Origin: DASTCC01 sp035711465
GTDB lineage: Bacteria > Acidobacteriota > Vicinamibacteria > Vicinamibacterales > SCN-69-37
Reading direction: 5' to 3'
Assembly: GCA_035711465.1 (NCBI GenBank)
Contig: DASTCC010000068.1
Coordinates: 1-13,643 of the forward strand
Length of the DNA stretch: 13,643 bases
Shown here: positions 6,168 to 13,239 of the stretch, in pieces
Layout: every line of letters begins with the position of its first letter
Numbering within the stretch: the stretch's first letter is position 1
Translations under genes and position numbers: made by a program
Notes under the pieces: model-generated
Databases searched by the model: none
Seen by the model: only the letters and a program-made list of their open reading frames with translations
What the model was told of the DNA's origin: nothing

Positions 6168-7879
6168 GCGATCTGCCCGCCTGGGCGGTCGAGATGCGCG
6201 ACCTGTTCCGATCCGGAGCGGCCGCGCAGTTCCTCCTCCACGGCAACGTCTTCGATCTGGTCTCGGCCGGCCAGAGCACGCCGTCGCTGCCCGCGTTCCT
6301 CGACGAGGTGATGTTCGCGAGCTACGACGTCGTGCTCCGCTACGACCGGAGCCGCGGCGTCCGCGCCATGCGCGGCGGCGCCGACTGGACCGACTGGCTG
6401 CAGCAGTCGCTCGGCGCCGATCAGCCGACGATGGCGATGCTGCGCGAGCCGGGATCGGCGCTGGAGCTGATCGATCGCTATCTGCTGCGGACGCTGAACC
6501 TGCAGGCGATCGGCCAGGACAAGCGCGCGCCCGGCCGGATCGCCGTGGTCATCGAGTTCGCCGAGTTCGTCGTCCCCCGCGGCGACGGCCTGCAGCTCGG
6601 CGGCCCGTTCGCGGCCAACGTCGTCAAGGTGCTCGGCTGGGCGAACGATCCGGTGATCCGGCGCGCGAACATCGTCACGGTGCTGCTCTGCGAGGGGCTG
6701 CACGACCTGCACCAGCACGTCGCCGACAACCCGCACGCCGCGGCGCTGCACATTCCGCTGCCGGGCGACGCCGACATGCGCGAGTACGTGCGGACGCTGG
6801 CGGCCACCGAATTTCCAACGCTCGAGGCCTCGTCGGACGTGACCGTCGACGCGCTCGGCACGCGCCTCACCGGTCTGAGCCGGATCGGCGCGCGGACGGC
6901 GATCGCGCTCGCGCTCAGGAACGACAAGCGGATCACCGCGGCGTGGCTGGCCGGGATCAAGAAGGAGCTGATCGAGCGCGAGTGCCAGGACCTGCTCGAG
7001 TTCGTCGAGTCGCCGTTCACGCTCGACAACGTCGCCGGCCTCGACGCGGTGAAGGCGTGGCTGCGCGAAGACGCGACGCTGCTCAAGCGCGGCGCGATGC
7101 ACGCGCTGCCGATGGGCTATCTGATCGCCGGACGCATCGGCACCGGGAAGACGTTCGTCGTGCAGTGCTGGGCCGGCGAGCTCGGCATCCCATGCGTGGT
7201 GTTCAAGAACTTCCGCGATCGCTGGGTCGGCGCGACCGAGTCGAACCTCGAGAAGATCTTCGCGGTGCTGCGCGCGCTCGGCCAGGTCGTCGTCTTCGTC
7301 GACGAAGCGGATCAGGCCGCCGGCCGGCGCGAGTCCGGCGACGGCGACAGCGGCCTGTCGGGACGCGTCTACGCGATGCTCGCCAAGGAGATGTCCGACA
7401 CGCGCAACCGCGGCAAGATCATCTGGGTGTTTGCGACCTCGCGGCCGGATCTGCTGGAGGTCGACCTGAAGCGCCAGGGCCGGCTCGACGTGCACATCCC
7501 GCTGTTTCCGCCGGAGACGGCGGCCGAGCGCGCGGCGCTGCTCAAGGCCATCGCACGGAAGCTGAAGTTCCCGCTCGGCGACGACGACCTGCCGCCGCTC
7601 GACGACGTCGCCGATCTCGGCGGCCACGAGCTCGAGGGCGTGCTGGTGCGCGCGCTGCGCGTGCACGAGCTCTCCGAGCCGCCGAAGCGGCCGCTCAAGG
7701 ACGTGCTCGCCGACGTCCTCAGGGAAGTGCGGCCCAATCCGCACACGCGCAAGCTCGAGTACATGGATCTCGTCGCGGTGAAGGAGTGCACGGACGTCAG
7801 GTTTCTCCCCGAGCGCTTCCGCGCGCTGACGCCGGAGGAGCTCGAGTCACGAATCGATGCGCTGCGTCGATTCGTATAG
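6164..7879 (+). CDS. AAA+ ATPase with degenerate N-terminal module
   Basis: 571 residues from the ATG at 6164, set by AGGGAG (6153-6158) and the 4-bp overlap with the preceding gene. The C-terminal half is a classical AAA module: Walker A GRIGTGKT (323-330), a pore-loop-like segment FKNFRDRWVGATESNLEKIF (about 352-371), Walker B VVVFVDEAD with D380/E381, sensor-1 region FATSRPDLL (423-431), and RQGRLD (437-442) at the arginine-finger position. It groups by eye with FtsH/Vps4/Ycf46-like classical AAA proteins, not MoxR. Sensor 1 has Ser426 where Asn is usual. Residues 1-290 lack a Walker A but hold IAVVIEFAEF and LHIPLPGDADMREYV, which look like a decayed ATPase fold, as in Ycf46-like proteins. 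Likely a cytoplasmic hexameric remodelling motor; its PspA neighbour suggests a substrate. That link is inference. Confidence 0.9.
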   Translation: MSDLPAWAVEMRDLFRSGAAAQFLLHGNVFDLVSAGQSTPSLPAFLDEVMFASYDVVLRYDRSRGVRAMRGGADWTDWLQQSLGADQPTMAMLREPGSALELIDRYLLRTLNLQAIGQDKRAPGRIAVVIEFAEFVVPRGDGLQLGGPFAANVVKVLGWANDPVIRRANIVTVLLCEGLHDLHQHVADNPHAAALHIPLPGDADMREYVRTLAATEFPTLEASSDVTVDALGTRLTGLSRIGARTAIALALRNDKRITAAWLAGIKKELIERECQDLLEFVESPFTLDNVAGLDAVKAWLREDATLLKRGAMHALPMGYLIAGRIGTGKTFVVQCWAGELGIPCVVFKNFRDRWVGATESNLEKIFAVLRALGQVVVFVDEADQAAGRRESGDGDSGLSGRVYAMLAKEMSDTRNRGKIIWVFATSRPDLLEVDLKRQGRLDVHIPLFPPETAAERAALLKAIARKLKFPLGDDDLPPLDDVADLGGHELEGVLVRALRVHELSEPPKRPLKDVLADVLREVRPNPHTRKLEYMDLVAVKECTDVRFLPERFRALTPEELESRIDALRRFV

Positions 7880-7893
7880 TTCTACAATGACCG
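7870..7893 (+). promoter_or_regulatory. Candidate promoter (TACAAT -10) for pspA and the SBP-OmpA gene
   Basis: TACAAT at 7883-7888 follows immediately after the AAA+ stop codon, within the pattern ATTC-N9-TACAATGACCG that also precedes the first gene of the cluster. An overlapping TATAGT (7875-7880) is an alternative -10. No convincing -35 is visible. It would give PspA and the downstream gene a transcript independent of the AAA+ gene. Confidence 0.4.
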
Positions 7894-7917
7894 TTCCTGG
7901 ACAACACGCGGGGAACG
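7892..7917 (+). other. Possible 5'UTR hairpin upstream of pspA
   Basis: CGTTCC (7892-7897) can pair with GGAACG (7912-7917) over a 14-base loop, between the candidate promoter and the ribosome site. It is a weak six-pair stem and may be chance. Confidence 0.2.
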
Positions 7918-7933
7918 ATCTCACCTCTCGTTG

Positions 7934-7939
7934 AGGAGG
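7934..7939 (+). promoter_or_regulatory. Strong ribosome binding site that selects the ATG at 7947
   Basis: AGGAGG lies one base before the ATG at 7941 but seven bases before the in-frame ATG at 7947. Normal spacing therefore favours 7947, which also gives the MFxRL-type N-terminus usual for PspA proteins. Confidence 0.75.
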
Positions 7940-7946
7940 CATGGCG

Positions 7947-8681
7947 ATGTTCGCGAGGCTGGGTCGACTGGTCCGTGGGTTCTTGAGTCTCTTCATCAGC
8001 GGCATCGAGGAAGCCAATCCCGAGGCGCTGATGGCGGCGGCGCGGGAAGAGTTCCGCACCAAGATGACGCAGTACAACCTCGCGCTCGCGAAGATGGCGG
8101 GCGTGGCCGAGCGCCTCAAGAGCCAGGTCAAGGCCAAGGCGCAGAAGGCGCAGGATCTCGAGCGCCGCATCCTCGCCAACCATCAGGCCGGCAACATCGA
8201 GCTCGCCGGCACGCTGGCGCGCGAGCTGCAGGAGCTGAAGGCGGATCTCGCCACCGACACCACCGAGCTGAGCGAGACCGAAGAGGCATATCAGGTCAAC
8301 CTGCGCCAGGCGAAGCTCTCGCAGCAGGAGTTCCAGGACAAGATCCGCCGGCTCGAGAAGCAGCTGTCGCAGGTGCAGATCAAGGAAGCGCAGGCCGAGG
8401 CCGCGACGGCGCTGTCGAGCGTCGCCTTCAAGGTCGGCGATCTCGGCGACACCATGAAGACCGTCGAGGAGATCCTGCAGAAGCGCTACGAGGTCTCCGC
8501 CGGCAAAGCGCGCGTCGCCAAGGACATCGTCGACATGGAGACGATCCGCGAGAAGGAAGGCGAGCGGAAGGCGCTCGAGCAGGCCGCGCTGGCCGAATTC
8601 CTCGCCGCGCAGGGCATCCAGCACTCCACCGGCACGGCCGCGTCGACGCCGGCGACGAAAGAGATGGGACCTGAGCGATGA
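7947..8681 (+). CDS. pspA: PspA/IM30 (ESCRT-III-like) family protein
   Basis: 244 residues, near the usual 220-250 of the family. Seen: an N-terminal helix MFARLGRLVRGFLSLFISGI able to act as an amphipathic membrane anchor, ANPEALMAAAREEF in place of the usual DPE-M motif, then nearly continuous charged coiled coil to about residue 190. The mid-segment QAGNIELAGTLARELQELKADL corresponds to the family's conserved G-N/E-DLA region. A Thr/Ser-rich C-terminal tail follows. PspA/Vipp1 proteins bind stressed inner membrane, form rings and rods, and are structurally related to ESCRT-III (family knowledge). Genes for a classical AAA+ ATPase and a membrane coiled-coil protein lie just upstream, and the stop overlaps the next start (ATGA, 8678-8681). 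No PspF or PspBC-like gene is visible, so control differs from the enterobacterial Psp system. The gene symbol is by family. Confidence 0.88.
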   Translation: MFARLGRLVRGFLSLFISGIEEANPEALMAAAREEFRTKMTQYNLALAKMAGVAERLKSQVKAKAQKAQDLERRILANHQAGNIELAGTLARELQELKADLATDTTELSETEEAYQVNLRQAKLSQQEFQDKIRRLEKQLSQVQIKEAQAEAATALSSVAFKVGDLGDTMKTVEEILQKRYEVSAGKARVAKDIVDMETIREKEGERKALEQAALAEFLAAQGIQHSTGTAASTPATKEMGPER

Positions 8682-10333
8682 ACGACAACGCGCCACGGTT
8701 CACCGCACTCGGCAAGCTGATCTCGATCCTGCTCGTCGTCGGGCTGGTCGGGCTCGGCTACTACATGATCCAGTCGCGCGGCACGGACGCGAACGCGCCC
8801 GCCGAGGCGACCGAATCCGGCGACACGCCCGAAGTCGCGGCCGTCCAGGTCGAGGTGCCACGGCTGTCGCCGCCGGCGGCGGTGCAGATCAGGGACAACG
8901 TCGTGCCGATCGAGATCAGCGAGTACGCCGGCTACGCCGGGCTGATCGCCGCGAACAACGGCCTCGAGCCGACGGAGAACTCGGTGTTCTTCAAGAACCA
9001 CGGCTTCAAAGTGAGGCTGACGGTCAGCGAAGACGAAAACTGGTCCGAGCTGAACGAAGGCAAGATCGCGGCGTCGGTGACGACGGCCGACGTGCTGGCG
9101 GTGTACGGGAGACAGCTGCACGCCGTCGTGCCGGCGCAGATCGGCTTTTCGCGCGGCGCCGACGGGCTGGTGGTGCGGAGCGACATCAAGCGGATCAACG
9201 CGCTCAAGGGCAAGACGATCGCGACCGCGCAGTTCACCGAGGTCGACTTCTTCATCCGCTACCTGGCACAGGAGGCCGGACTGGCGATCAACACGCTCGC
9301 GAGTCTCGAGGCGACGCCGCATCCCGAGCGGGTGAACCTGATCTACACCGAGGACGGCTTCAGCGCCGGCGATCTGTTCCTGAACGACATCAAGTCCGGC
9401 AAGAACCGCCTGGCCGGCTGCGTGACCTGGGAGCCGAAGGTCTCGGAGGTGGTCGACGGCAGCGGCGGCCAGGCGCACGTGCTGACGACGAATCGCAACC
9501 TGCTGATCGTCGCCGACGTGCTGATCGTGCACAAAGGCTTCGCCGAGCAGAATCCGAAGATCGTCGAGGGCCTGGTCCAGGGCCTGCTCGAAGGCAACCG
9601 CATGGTCCGCGATCGGCCCGAGTCCTACCTCGACGTCGTCGGCCGCGCGTTCAAGTGGTCGCGCGAAGATACCCGCGACGAGCTCAAGTCGGTGCACCTT
9701 TCGAACCTGCCGGAGAACCTCGCCTTCTTCGCCGGCGGCATCGACGAGGCCGGCAGCTTCAGCGGCATCTACCAGTCGGCGGTGCTCGCCTACGGCAGCG
9801 ATCTGATCCGCGATCCGATGGACGCCAGCCGCTTCATGCAGGGCGAGGCGTTGAAGGCGGTCGAGAAGACCGGAGCCTTCAAGGATCAGACGGTCGCGAT
9901 CGCGCCGATCCGGATCTCGGGCGGCGCGACGCTGGAATCCAATCCGCTGTTGAGCAAAGACATCCGCTTCATGTTCGAGCCCAACAGCTTCGCGCTGGAC
10001 ATGACCAACCAGGACAACGTGAAGAGCCTGGAGAACATCAAGAAGCTGCTCCAGGTGAGCCCGGGCTCGACGATTCTGCTGCGCGGACACGTCGACAACG
10101 CGAACGTCGACGACTTCCGCAGAACGGGCGGCGAGGCCTACGTCCGGACCCAGGCGCTGCGCGCGATGGAGCTCAGCAAGAATCGCGCGAACGAGATCCG
10201 ACGGCTGCTGATCGAGCGTCTCCAGGTCGATCCCAAACGCGTCGACGTCGTCGGCCGCGGCTGGGAAGAACCCGCCGGCACCGACCAGGCCGCCAATCGC
10301 CGCGTCGAGGTGCAGTGGTTCACCATTGAATAA
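8678..10333 (+). CDS. Membrane-anchored SsuA/NMT1-like solute-binding protein fused to OmpA-like domain
   Basis: 551 residues, coupled to pspA by a 4-bp overlap. A TM anchor at about 13-32 is followed by an acidic linker to about 65. A periplasmic binding-protein domain of the nitrate/taurine (SsuA/NMT1) type spans about 72-415 (VPIEISEYAGYAGL; TTADVLAVYGRQ; SRGADGLVVRSDIKRINALKGKTIATA). A C-terminal OmpA/MotB-like domain spans about 425-551: FMFEPNSFAL, RGHVDN with D473, LSKNRANEIRRLL with R503, VVGRGWEEP, ANRRVEV. D473 and R503 fit the diaminopimelate-binding pair of OmpA domains. No permease or ATPase of an uptake system is nearby, so the binding domain probably senses a ligand or acts structurally. 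The layout suggests a tether from inner membrane to peptidoglycan. Annotators often call such proteins phosphate-binding/OmpA; phosphate is unsupported here. Confidence 0.9.
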   Translation: MNDNAPRFTALGKLISILLVVGLVGLGYYMIQSRGTDANAPAEATESGDTPEVAAVQVEVPRLSPPAAVQIRDNVVPIEISEYAGYAGLIAANNGLEPTENSVFFKNHGFKVRLTVSEDENWSELNEGKIAASVTTADVLAVYGRQLHAVVPAQIGFSRGADGLVVRSDIKRINALKGKTIATAQFTEVDFFIRYLAQEAGLAINTLASLEATPHPERVNLIYTEDGFSAGDLFLNDIKSGKNRLAGCVTWEPKVSEVVDGSGGQAHVLTTNRNLLIVADVLIVHKGFAEQNPKIVEGLVQGLLEGNRMVRDRPESYLDVVGRAFKWSREDTRDELKSVHLSNLPENLAFFAGGIDEAGSFSGIYQSAVLAYGSDLIRDPMDASRFMQGEALKAVEKTGAFKDQTVAIAPIRISGGATLESNPLLSKDIRFMFEPNSFALDMTNQDNVKSLENIKKLLQVSPGSTILLRGHVDNANVDDFRRTGGEAYVRTQALRAMELSKNRANEIRRLLIERLQVDPKRVDVVGRGWEEPAGTDQAANRRVEVQWFTIE

Positions 10334-10441
10334 GGTGCTGGGTGCTGGGTGCTGGGTGCTGGGTGCTGAGTGCTCGTGCACTCAGCACTAGGCACCGAGA
10401 GCACCGAGCACCGAGCACCTAGCACTTAGCACTCAGCACCG
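10334..10441. repeat. Heptamer inverted repeat able to form a long hairpin
   Basis: Directly after the TAA stop come five perfect tandem GGTGCTG units (10334-10368), one AGTGCTC, then complementary-sense units: CAGCACT, AGGCACC, AGCACCG (twice), AGCACCT, AGCACTT, AGCACTC, AGCACCG to 10441. The centre GAGTGC-TCGT-GCACTC (10368-10383) is a perfect six-pair hairpin with a four-base loop, and the arms extend it with wobbles and mismatches. The long stem could end or attenuate transcription, or protect the 3' end of the upstream message. The ribosome site of the next gene begins nine bases later. Confidence 0.9.
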
Positions 10442-10463
10442 AAGAGCTCGGAGGAGCCAAGAG

Positions 10464-11936
10464 ATGAACTTCTACGGTCGCCTGGCGCGCAAGCATGGCA
10501 AGACGGATGGCGTCACCCGACGCGAGATGATTCAGCGGTCGCTCGCCGCGGCGGCCGGGTTGCTGCTCACCGAACGCTATGCGGGCCGCGCCTTCGCGCA
10601 GCAGGGGCGCAAGGTCGTCATCGTCGGCGGCGGCTTCAGCGGGCTGGCCGCCGGCTACGAGCTCGGCAAGGTCGGCTACGACGTCACCGTCGTCGAGGCG
10701 CGCAACCGCATCGGCGGACGCGTGATCAGCTTCAGCGACCTGGTGCCGGGCAAGAACGTCGAGGGCGGCGGCGAGCTGATCGGATCGAATCATCCGACCT
10801 GGGTCGCCTACGCGAAGCAGTTCAAGCTCGACTTTCTCGACGTCAGCGAAGAAGACGCCGAGGCGCCGATCGTCATCAACGGCAAGCGGCTGACCTCGGA
10901 CGAATCCGACGAGCTGTGGGAAGCGCTCGAGAAGACGTTCAACGGCATGCTCGGCGACGCGGCGAAGGTGACCGATGCGTCGGAGCCGTGGAAGACGCCC
11001 GACGCCGAGGCGCTCGACAGGCGATCGCTCGCCGCGTGGATCGACGCGCAGGACACGACGCCGCTCTGCAAGGCCGCCCTGCACGCGCTGATGACCTCCG
11101 ACAACGGCATGGTCACGGCATGGCAGAGCTACCTCGGCAACCTGGCGATGATCAAAGGCGGCGGCCTCGAGAAGTACTGGACCGAGAGCGAGGTCTACCG
11201 CTGCAAGGGCGGCAACCAGCAGCTCGCGCAGCGGCTGTCGACCGCGATCGGCGCCGGCAAGGTGATCACGCGGATGCCGGTGCGCGCGATCGCGACCGAC
11301 GACAGGTCGGCGCGGGTGACGCTCGGCGACGGCCGCGTGCTCGAGGCCGATCACGTGCTGCTCACGGCGCCGCCGACGGTGTGGAACCGGATCGCCATCG
11401 ATCCGGTGCTGCCGCCGACGCTGGCGCCGCAGATGGGCTCGAACGTGAAGTTCCTGATCGGACTGAAGTCGCGCTTCTGGCGCAACGCCGAGCTCGCACC
11501 CGACATGCTCACCGACGGCCCGGTCAGCCAGACCTGGCACGCCACCGACGGCCAGCCCGGCGGGCCCGCGGCGATGGTCGCATTCTCCGGCGGTCCGGCG
11601 GCTGACGAATGCCGAGCCTGGACGCCGGCGGCGCGCATCGAGAACTACCTCGCGGCGATCGAGAAGGTCTATCGCGGCATCCGCCCGAGCTTCGTCCGGG
11701 CCCGCTTCATGGACTGGCCGTCCGACCCGTACTGCAAGGCCTCGTATTCGTTCCCGGCGCCGGGCCAGGTGACGACCCAGGGCCCGATCCTCCGCAACGG
11801 CGTCGGCCGGCTGCACTTCGCCGGCGAGTACACCAGTTACGCGTTCATGGGCTACATGGAGGGCGCGCTCGAGTCTGGCGCCGCCGCCGCGCGACGGATC
11901 GCGGCGCGGGACGGCGTCGCGCGCGTCGCGCTGTGA
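10464..11936 (+). CDS. Tat-exported FAD-dependent amine oxidase family protein
   Basis: 490 residues, with GGAGGAG (10450-10456) seven bases before the ATG. The N-terminus carries a twin-arginine signal: TRREMIQ (R19, R20), a hydrophobic stretch of about 26-36, probable cleavage after AFA (45/46). Export of a folded flavoprotein by Tat fits. The FAD-binding Rossmann motif VVIVGGGFSGLAAGYELGKV (51-70) is followed by VVEARNRIGGRV (77-88). Near the C-terminus are WPSDPYCKASYSFPAPG and the second FAD motif LHFAGEYTSYAFMGYMEGAL (about 451-470), as in monoamine oxidase/flavin amine oxidases. Length fits the family (about 450-520). The reaction is probably FAD-linked oxidation of an amine to an imine with H2O2 release; the substrate is unknown. 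The stop overlaps the next start (GTGA). Peroxide release would suit the nearby peroxiredoxin, but that link is inference. Confidence 0.92.
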   Translation: MNFYGRLARKHGKTDGVTRREMIQRSLAAAAGLLLTERYAGRAFAQQGRKVVIVGGGFSGLAAGYELGKVGYDVTVVEARNRIGGRVISFSDLVPGKNVEGGGELIGSNHPTWVAYAKQFKLDFLDVSEEDAEAPIVINGKRLTSDESDELWEALEKTFNGMLGDAAKVTDASEPWKTPDAEALDRRSLAAWIDAQDTTPLCKAALHALMTSDNGMVTAWQSYLGNLAMIKGGGLEKYWTESEVYRCKGGNQQLAQRLSTAIGAGKVITRMPVRAIATDDRSARVTLGDGRVLEADHVLLTAPPTVWNRIAIDPVLPPTLAPQMGSNVKFLIGLKSRFWRNAELAPDMLTDGPVSQTWHATDGQPGGPAAMVAFSGGPAADECRAWTPAARIENYLAAIEKVYRGIRPSFVRARFMDWPSDPYCKASYSFPAPGQVTTQGPILRNGVGRLHFAGEYTSYAFMGYMEGALESGAAAARRIAARDGVARVAL

Positions 11937-12736
11937 AGCGCAACAACAGCTGGCTTCGGGTGCCGATCCTCGCGCTCGGCGTGCTGCTGGCGTGGCGGGC
12001 CTGCATCCAGATCGGCCGCGATCAGACGGCGCCGGACCCGGGGTCGGAGGGTCCGAGGCTCAGCCGCGAGGATCGCCGCATCGACCGCGAGCTCGCGCCG
12101 GATCCCGCGGCGGCGACCGTACCCGGACGCGAAGGCCTTGCCGCGGCGATCGTGATCGACGTCTCGGGCAGCATGGATCGGCCGACGCGGGAAGGCGAGA
12201 ACGGGCCGAAGATCGCGACCGCCAAGCGCGCGGCGATGGATCTGGTCGATCAGTTCGTCAGCTACGCGAACGATCACAAGACCGAGCCGGTGCTGCTCGC
12301 CATCTACGAGTTCAGCGACCGCGACGGCCAGCCCGACGCGCGCGAGGTCGTCCCGATGGGTCCTCCCGATCGCGAGCGCGCCGCCGAAGCCGTGGCCCGC
12401 ATGCGCGCCGAGGGCGGAACGCCGATCGGCAGCGCGATGATCACCGCCAAGCGCGCGCTCGACGCCACCGGCGTCTCGAGGCGGCACCTGCTGGTGATCA
12501 CCGACGGCGAGAACACCACCGGCTACACGCCCGACGACGTCACCTCTGCGATCGGCCGCCGGCCCGAGGCCGAGCGCCCGTCGATCTACTTCGTCGCTTT
12601 CGACATCGAGGCGACGCGCTTCAATCGCGTCCGCGACGCCGGCGGCCTCGTCCTCGGCGCCGCCAGCGGCAAGGAACTGGGCACGACGCTCGATGCGCTG
12701 TTGCGCGGGAAGATCCTCGTCGAGAAAGAGAAGTGA
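11933..12736 (+). CDS. Membrane-anchored von Willebrand factor A domain protein
   Basis: 267 residues from the GTG at 11933, which overlaps the amine oxidase stop. The open frame runs further upstream, but only within the amine oxidase gene, and GTG-AAG-CGC gives a sensible membrane start: KRNNSWLR, then a TM at about 9-22. The following Asp/Pro/Arg-rich linker leads to the VWA domain at about 68-255. All MIDAS parts are present: DVSGS (D76, S78, S80), T163 in GGTPIG, and D191 in TDGENT, so a metal-dependent ligand-binding site is likely. Positive charges before the TM place the domain in the periplasm. The partner is unknown; candidates are the coupled amine oxidase or the SBP-OmpA protein upstream. 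AAA+/VWA pairs such as RavA-ViaA are cytoplasmic, so they are a poor model here. Confidence 0.88.
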   Translation: MKRNNSWLRVPILALGVLLAWRACIQIGRDQTAPDPGSEGPRLSREDRRIDRELAPDPAAATVPGREGLAAAIVIDVSGSMDRPTREGENGPKIATAKRAAMDLVDQFVSYANDHKTEPVLLAIYEFSDRDGQPDAREVVPMGPPDRERAAEAVARMRAEGGTPIGSAMITAKRALDATGVSRRHLLVITDGENTTGYTPDDVTSAIGRRPEAERPSIYFVAFDIEATRFNRVRDAGGLVLGAASGKELGTTLDALLRGKILVEKEK

Positions 12737-12740
12737 TTGC

Positions 12741-12766
12741 GGCTGGCCCGGGGCTCGGGGCCAGCC
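12741..12766. terminator. Bidirectional hairpin terminator between convergent genes
   Basis: GGCTGGCCC (12741-12749) and GGGCCAGCC (12758-12766) form a perfect nine-pair GC-rich stem with an eight-base loop. It starts four bases after the VWA stop codon and abuts the peroxiredoxin stop codon on the other strand. There is no clear T tract on either side, so intrinsic termination may be partial. Confidence 0.65.
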
Positions 12767-13225
12767 TCAGTTCAACTTTCCTAACTCGTCAAGCAAGTCC
12801 TGAAAGATCGGCCGTTCCGGAATGTCGTACAGCTTGGCCCAGGCGATTCGGCCTGTCTTGTCGACCACGAACAACGCCCGCTGCGAGATGCCGTCGTCGC
12901 GCATGACGCCGTAGAGCGCGGCGACCTTGCCGTGCGGATGGAAGTCGCTCAACAGATCGAACGAGATGCCGCCGAGCATGTCGGCCCATGCCTTCTTGGC
13001 GGGGCCGGCGTCGATGCTGATGCCGAGGACATGCGCGTGCTGGCCGTCGAGGGTGGCGCGCTCGCGCTCGTATTCCTGCATCTGCGCCGCGCACACCGGC
13101 GTGAACGCGAGCGGGTGGAAGGCGATGACGACGTGGCGGCGGCCGCGGAAGCCCGAGAGGCGCACCAGGTCGCCGTGCTGGTTGGGCAGCTCGAAATCGG
13201 GAGCCATCATGCCGGCTGAGAGCAT
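12767..13225 (-). CDS. Single-cysteine peroxiredoxin (AhpE/BCP-like)
   Basis: 152 residues from the ATG at 13225. The thioredoxin-fold peroxidase reduces hydrogen peroxide, organic peroxides or peroxynitrite. Seen: APDFELPNQHGDLVRLSGFRG at the N-terminus, then FHPLAFTPVC, the PxxxTxxC active site with Pro38, Thr42 and peroxidatic Cys45. AKLYDIPERP near 130 fits the C-terminal family pattern. No other cysteine exists in the product, so it must be a 1-Cys enzyme resolved by an external thiol such as thioredoxin, mycoredoxin or bacillithiol-like reductants. Length fits AhpE (about 153). GAGG (13237-13234) sits eight bases before this ATG; the upstream GTG at 13234 overlaps that site and is less likely. 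It is transcribed alone, divergent from the lipoprotein gene and convergent with the VWA gene. Confidence 0.9.
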   Translation of the reverse strand: MLSAGMMAPDFELPNQHGDLVRLSGFRGRRHVVIAFHPLAFTPVCAAQMQEYERERATLDGQHAHVLGISIDAGPAKKAWADMLGGISFDLLSDFHPHGKVAALYGVMRDDGISQRALFVVDKTGRIAWAKLYDIPERPIFQDLLDELGKLN

Positions 13226-13233
13226 CGCAGACA

Positions 13234-13239
13234 CCTCGG
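13234..13239 (-). promoter_or_regulatory. Ribosome binding site that selects the ATG at 13225
   Basis: On the minus strand CCGAGG precedes the ATG at 13225 by eight bases. It overlaps the alternative GTG start at 13234, which would have no properly spaced site. Confidence 0.55.

Noticed and set aside
6161..7744. 527-codon minus-strand frame opposite the AAA+ gene
   Set aside because: Low-complexity Arg/Val/Leu composition and full overlap with a gene that has clear Walker motifs; a shadow frame.
6164..7879. AAA+ gene as MoxR/RavA paired with the VWA gene as ViaA
   Set aside because: The ATPase has classical AAA features (RPDLL, RQGRLD) rather than MoxR ones, and the VWA domain is predicted periplasmic, on the other side of the membrane.
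8486..11816. Long minus-strand frames (8486-10381 and 10419-11816) opposite the SBP-OmpA and amine oxidase genes
   Set aside because: Same GC-shadow pattern; one even runs through the heptamer repeat, and neither shows a domain or ribosome site.
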